Source: Selaginella tamariscina
Lineage: Eukaryota > Streptophyta > Lycopodiopsida > Selaginellales > Selaginellaceae
Assembly (NCBI GenBank): GCA_003024785.1
Contig: PUQB01000262.1
Coordinates: forward strand, 186,001 to 250,000
Length of the DNA: 64,000 nucleotides
Direction of reading: 5' to 3'
The notes beneath the pieces were generated by a model. That model searched no databases, was not told the DNA's origin, and worked only from the letters and a program-made list of their open reading frames with translations. The position numbers and the translations under genes were made by a program. Shown piece after piece: positions 58,981-64,000 of this stretch. Position 1 is the stretch's first letter. Each line of letters opens with the position of its first letter.

Positions 58981-59038
58981 ATTTCTGGGCCTTTTGGCTA
59001 AGATCAAGTGTAGTATCTGTTATTATCAATTTAATAGC
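58981..59038 (+). ncRNA. U2 snRNA-like 5' fragment (pseudogene)
   Basis: The stretch includes GGCCTTTTGGCTAAGATCAA followed by GTGTAGTATCTGTTATTATCAA, which is the 5' end of U2 snRNA, including GTAGTA, the branch-site-pairing segment. The match begins near the U2 5' end (ATTTCTGGGCC in place of CTTTCTCGGCC) and fades after TTTAATA. Stem IIb, the Sm site and the 3' stems are not seen, and the plant upstream element TCCCACATCG was not found. It is therefore read as a fragment, not a working gene. The matching place in copy 1 has no such sequence. Confidence 0.8.
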
Positions 59039-59600
59039 TACCTAATTTCTTGTGTGTGTGTGTATATATATATATCGTGGGTGTCAAAATCATGCTAGCC
59101 TGTATATATAACATAGTGTAAAGCCAAGGTGACACGTGGCAGCCCGGGTAGCAAGCTACCGGATGGACCACCTCCTATGTAATAGAATGTTCTAAGTAAT
59201 CAAAATGATATCATTATCTAAAGCTAATGTCTTTAACTTTTCTAAGGATTTCAAACTTTCAACCAAGGCGTCACAGTGTCATCCACATAGATTTAATTAT
59301 TAAACTTATTTAATTATATTAAGTTTTATCTAAAATGCAAGTATATTTTTAGATTTTAAACTTAATAACCATCTGGGCTTACATGTAAATTAATGCTCCT
59401 TAAACATTTGGTATATAAATAAGCATTTATTATTTTTTCTCATTTATTATCGTTTTTGTTATAAACTTAACATCTGTTTTACTTTTCAGGTAGATGATTA
59501 GAAATTAAGAGAAATAATATTAGGTGTAACTAACAAATTTTAAATTTTTTAGACCTTAAAAACATATCAAATTATTATATTTATGATAAAACTACTCTCC

Positions 59601-59611
59601 CTCTTCTCTCT

Positions 59612-59660
<49 letters not shown>
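59601..59660. repeat. (CT)n(AT)n microsatellite
   Basis: A CT run with two TTCTC interruptions, then AT units. Confidence 0.9.
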
Positions 59661-60283
59661 CTACTATATATGTGCATGGGTGCAAATATACGTATGGATG
59701 TAAGTGTGTCTAAAATTTTAAGCACTTTAATTTGTATAGAGAAAAGTAACAATATCAACTAGTTAAGTAAATATAAATCTTGCATATACATATATTAATA
59801 TGAGTAAACATATGCATGTATGGCATGTATTTAAAGCAAAAAACTTAAATTTTTTAATTAGTAATTTAGATTAATTAATTATTTCATATGTGGCTGCAGG
59901 TTTTGTAATTTTTAAATGAAGAGATAATTTTAAAATCAATTCATATAATATATCTTAAAATAACATGTTTTTAATTAAATGGTCTGAATTTTATTTCAAT
60001 TTAACGGTTTTATTCTGTACACTCTTGAAAAACACAAAGTCTTCACACATTTGAACAAGAAATTCACCGTGAACCAATAAATGTTCATAACAAATCTAAA
60101 CTTTATAAATTAATACAATATGAAATGCCATGAACTTATGGACGGTAAGATTACAACCCGTACAATTTACATGCATACAACTCACATTGAAATAGTTTGA
60201 AGTAACATAACAATCAGATTGTTCTGGACCGGCAAAGACAGCCTCTATATTCTAAATTGTAAATAAAAGTGATAGATTTAAGC

Positions 60284-60339
60284 CTGGAAACAAAGGAACC
60301 TAGACCAATTGTTAGCAGTCTAAATTCCTTCGTTCCCAG
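60284..60339. repeat. 56-bp hairpin repeat, copy 3
   Basis: This is the duplicate of the copy at 44274-44329, with loop AATTGTTAGC. The arms keep nearly all pairs. Confidence 0.75.
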
Positions 60340-61295
60340 TCTCAATCCCACCACCTATAACATCAAACACAAAATTTGTGTTTGGTCAATAATGAAATGA
60401 GGAAGACAATACAAGAATGTCGAACACTGTAATTGAAACTTCAGTATAGTGAGAATTACCTTGCCCCAAAATAATTATAAATAAGCACGTAAAACTCAGC
60501 CACTGAAAAAATGCTGAACCTTATCATGATTCAAAAAATTTCATTATAATTAACTCCGTTAATATAGTTCATAATGCTTGACGCATATACAGCTGATCTG
60601 TCGTTGAGACTGACCAAAGATACGACTGTTCATCCACTGTGATCGTGTTTATGAGTATTCTAATATATATTTTTTGTATAAATCTGAATAGAATAGAAAA
60701 TATATTTGAAATCCACAATGTAGGTTGTTAAAATGAACTTTATCTGCATTTAATAACTTAAAAGAAAGACTAGCTCGTGCTAGTACATCATTTTTTTGGA
60801 GGTCCCGGTTTGTTGTTTCCTTGTGTGGGTGGGCTTCCCTTTCAGCTGGTACTTCACGGGGATACAATCTCTTTGCTAGCGACGTGCTTCCAGATGACAT
60901 GCTGGTTTCACATCCAGACTGCAGGGAAACTTGCATCCCTGTGGTTTCTTAACGCTAAAGAATCGCTCTGCACATGGATGCTCTGCAGTCATTTGGCAAG
61001 CAAGAGTTGATGGCAAGGCACTAGGTGACAAGGCAATCGAATATAACTAGATTCTTGAATAGGGGAGAATATTATAGTAGCATCAAGCCCACAAGTGCTT
61101 TTTGTTGGTTTAGTTAGTCTATAAATTACTAATTCTTTTTATATCATACTTAAGTATCATTATTATAAAAATATAATTCAAAGATTTTTTTTTCTTATTT
61201 CTGTACGGATCTTGTATGTGGTATGTTTAAGAATGTATACATCCATACAGTTTATATATATAAAACTCATGGTTATGCAGACCAGTAGATGACAA

Positions 61296-61298
<3 letters not shown>

Positions 61299-61330
<32 letters not shown>

Positions 61331-61352
61331 GTGTGTGTGTGTGTGTGTGTGT
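61299..61352. repeat. (AT)n(GT)n microsatellite
   Basis: AT to about 61328, then GT to 61352. Confidence 0.9.
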
Positions 61353-61549
61353 AATTTGTGTTGTTCCACTCTTCATTAAGGGCATGAAGCTATAGCATGG
61401 ATTATGGAGAATTGAAGACGTGGATGGTGGAATGGATATGTGTGTGGTGTGTGTGAAAGAGAGAAAGATGAATGAAATAAAAACATTATATTCACCGTTC
61501 TCTATATGTATGTTTTTGCATCGATTTCCTCTGGAACTGTTTGTTGATT

Positions 61550-63150
61550 CGATTGCTACATTCTTTCTTACAAAAATCTGATTAATATTTTATGTATCCT
61601 GTTTATATTAATGTCTATTTGGTTTTGAGATTGTACTTGATCAACGGTTTTCATCAAAATTAAGTCCTAATCTGTCCTATTGAATATCTCCAGACGATTA
61701 ATTCTCAGATCATTGGTTTATAATTTTGGAGAGTAATCTTAGGAAGAAGAAATTGTAAGGTTAAGGTCTTATTTAAGAACAAGAGGTTGGTCATGTTCAT
61801 CTTTCTCAGCAGCAGTATGATGTTATTTCTTTCACTTGAATGACGTTCTTTCACTTGAGTATAACAAGTAGCTTGTTGAGGTTTTAGAGCATGATCATAC
61901 TGCAAAGCATATTCTTTTATGGTATGTCTCAACTACATAACAAAGAGTCACCTAGAACAACTTATAAAGTTCAAAAGGAAATGTTCAACTTATAAATGTT
62001 CAAATAAAAAGTAGGGGCATCTAAACAAGAACTCACATATGCCTCAGGTGAATCTATTAACTCTTATATTAATCTATGTAAGGTAACAAGCTGGAGGTTA
62101 CTGATGCAACACAATATCAAGAGTTTTCATGCTCTCTGGTGCAGCTAACAAGTATTTGCATGCTCAATTCTTCCTGGTGAAGAAGTCATGAACAAACTAA
62201 ACATATCGAATGCTTGCTGAAAGGATGCCGTCAGCAAGTCCTCCATCCACTTGCTCAATTACCTTCGAGAGACCAAGAACGAACTATAGACAGAGGCCTT
62301 GGACATGAGTTTCAAACTGTCTCTCTGATTCATGTGTTGTACCCCTCGAGTAGCAGTAGCTCAAAGAAAAAGGTGTGTCCAAACAAGTACAACCACGAGG
62401 CGCGGCCAACTATGTGGATTTGAATGGGATAATGCTGATATGATTAAAGTACCAATGTTTATGCTTCTTTATAAAGTAACATTGTACACTACTTTAACTT
62501 AGCTGAAATAGGTTCTCAGTGAATCAAAATGAGTTCTTAGTGTACTTCCATTTCTTCATGGAAGATTGATCAAGATATCTCTCAAACATAGACTTATGTT
62601 TGAGCTTAAAAGTCGATTAAACTTGGTTTATAAGTTAATGTAAGTTAAACAAGTCAAATGGACAAAGGTTTTTTGTAGATGTGAAGCAAACATGAACATA
62701 AATTATAAATTTATAGGTCCAGATGTTGTTTCTGGAGTTTGATGTTTGTAATGTAAAACAAAGCTTAACTGAAGCCCTTAAACTTGTTGGAGTCTACTTT
62801 TTCTCATCTTCTTTTTATAGTTTATGAACACACGATGTGTCAAGAGAAACAGTAAACAATCATTCTCTTAACACTAGGGATATTTTTCTTGCAGATTCTC
62901 CAGGTACAATCGATTTTCATTTCAAAACCTCGTAGGTTCAATTTTGTATCTCTCAACATCTAGTCATGGATGTTGCATCAGCTGTGGATCATCTGTCCCA
63001 ATTCATGCAAAAGCCCATGTGTAAGCATTGGTACGATGCTTGCAGACTACTTGACTACCTTGCAGGAACTATACTCTATACAAGAAGTGATCAGGAACTT
63101 TTGGGGCACAAGTGATGCAGATGCCAAGCATGGGATGTGTAGATATAAAC
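61550..63150 (+). pseudogene. Ty1/copia remnant in duplication copy 2
   Basis: The best piece is the RNase H region near 62965-63130: DVASAVDHLSQFMQKP, KHWYDACRLLDYLAGT, then SDQELLGH and DADAKHG. These match copia RNase H (HPD...FMQ..P..HW.A..R.L.YL.GT and the SDADWA position). The integrase relics near 61790-61900 correspond to those at 45100-45190. It is inactive. Confidence 0.75.
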
Positions 63151-63701
63151 AGACAGTGTATAGTCAGCATATAGTTAATGATGGATATACACAGATATTC
63201 TTGCGCGTTTTGACCATGTTATAAACGGCGACCTACCCGGTTCAACTAGACTCCAAAATTTGTGATAAATCTTGATTGATTCGCGACGAATCTTTAAAGT
63301 TCGTAACGAATCTTCATCCAGTGAACCTTAGTTAGCGCTACAGCAAACTCAGTAGTCTGTCTAGGGTTTAGGGTTTTGAGCTTCACGTCTGAAAGGCTTG
63401 CAAGCGATCGATCGTATGTCTTAGTTCATAAATGAAAAATGACATCATAAAATTGACTGTATGGTTTTTGTTGGTGGCTGCATGAATTTATATATTTAAA
63501 CTAAATCAATTTTAATATTTTAAACACAAGTTAAAGTTCCAACATTAAATGTGTTACAATGATTAATTAAGTTCTATTACATATGTCGAAAGACTCTAAC
63601 ATTTGTATGCATATCCTGTTTTTCGGAAAAAAAAAAAAACGGATGTTATAAAATGTAACAAGTTACTTCACACTCAACCCGCTCGCACACACGCGCAACC
63701 C

Positions 63702-64000
63702 TTACGGAGTATATTTTGTGAACTCTATATAGGAAAGTAGCTTCCGACAAGTCCATATACTTCCATCAAAGTAGCTTTGGAGCTTGTTGAAAACCGTTTC
63801 TCTTTCCACAATCTCCCTATCTATCTCAATCTTGACGAACTCCAAGCAAGGAAACATGTTGAAGATGTGCTTCACTGCACGAAGTGTATCATTGCTAGTA
63901 AATTGGACCACCAACTGCTGAAGACTCTGAGCACTGGCAAACTCAGAAAGATCGGCTATTCTCCCATCTGGCCTTTCAAGACAGACCAAGCTTTGGACGT
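63702..64000 (-). pseudogene. Leucine-rich-repeat protein of the F-box/FBD type, copy 2 (partial)
   Basis: The C-terminal 95 residues or so are nearly identical to copy 1 (for example FPCLEFVKIEIDREIVER and LQSYFDGSIWTCRKLLSYIE). The frame is open to the window edge, so whether this copy is intact cannot be judged here. Confidence 0.65.

Larger units (their letters stand above)
58478..64000. repeat. Segmental duplication, copy 2 (runs off the window)
   Basis: It matches 42460-48305 in order and orientation. Unlike copy 1 it has the U2-like insert near 58981-59190. The leucine-rich-repeat gene is cut by the window end. Confidence 0.85.

Noticed and set aside
58981..59038. Working U2 snRNA gene
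   Set aside because: Only the 5' part matches; no Sm site, 3' stems, or plant upstream element is seen.
59120..59165. tRNA-like or riboswitch-like hairpin (GGTAGCAAGCTACC)
   Set aside because: It is a single short palindrome without acceptor, anticodon or aptamer features; it is kept only as part of the U2-linked insert.

Overview
The window is eukaryotic nuclear DNA from a land plant. The evidence is introns with GT..AG borders, two chromodomain Ty3/gypsy elements (one primed by an initiator-Met-type primer-binding site), Ty1/copia remnants, a plant-type DCL (DUF3223) gene, a plant C2-like gene and a leucine-rich-repeat gene of the F-box/FBD kind. The species cannot be fixed. A chromovirus that appears to self-prime is unusual for a flowering plant and weakly suggests a bryophyte, lycophyte or fern.

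Bases 1-20499 are one nest of LTR retrotransposons. The oldest layer is element A. Its 5' LTR runs off the left edge, and it has a tRNA-Met-like primer site at 7649, a 3.6 kb interior without gag or pol, and a 3' LTR ending at 20499. Its 5' LTR was split by a chromovirus (CV1, 1073-7143, plus strand, target duplication GGTCT). Its 3' LTR was split by element B (12808-20168, minus strand, target duplication TAGGG). B carries the same LTR ends, primer site, leader and 3' end as A, but also has gag-pol. A therefore looks like a non-autonomous relative of B. After about 2 kb of AT-rich sequence with a gag relic comes a third, older gypsy element C (22512-27219, minus) with LTRs of about 195 bp.

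Bases 28200-38600 are the gene island. A three-exon minus-strand gene of unknown function (28218 to about 29124) is divergent from a four-exon DCL-like gene (29364-30617), with about 240 bp between them. A 4 kb gap full of (CT)n, (CA)n and (TA)n follows. Next is a plus-strand gene of about 15 small exons (34642-38102) encoding a C2-like domain, a charged middle and a hydrophobic C-terminal tail. Many introns in the island carry dinucleotide repeats at or near their donor sites.

Bases 38600-64000 are AT-rich and dominated by a direct segmental duplication. Copy 1 is about 42460-49158 and copy 2 runs from about 58478 to beyond the right edge. Both copies contain a decayed Ty1/copia element and end in a minus-strand leucine-rich-repeat gene. 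Copy 2 alone carries a fragment of the 5' end of U2 snRNA (58981-59038), placed next to a small inversion. A 56-bp hairpin with compensatory changes occurs three times in this part. The stretch between the copies (49159-58477) has no gene I can support; it holds a minisatellite, a 106-bp inverted-repeat element and scattered decayed repeats.

Many differences between paired LTRs are one-base length changes. Some reading-frame breaks in the young elements may therefore be sequencing or assembly errors rather than true mutations.
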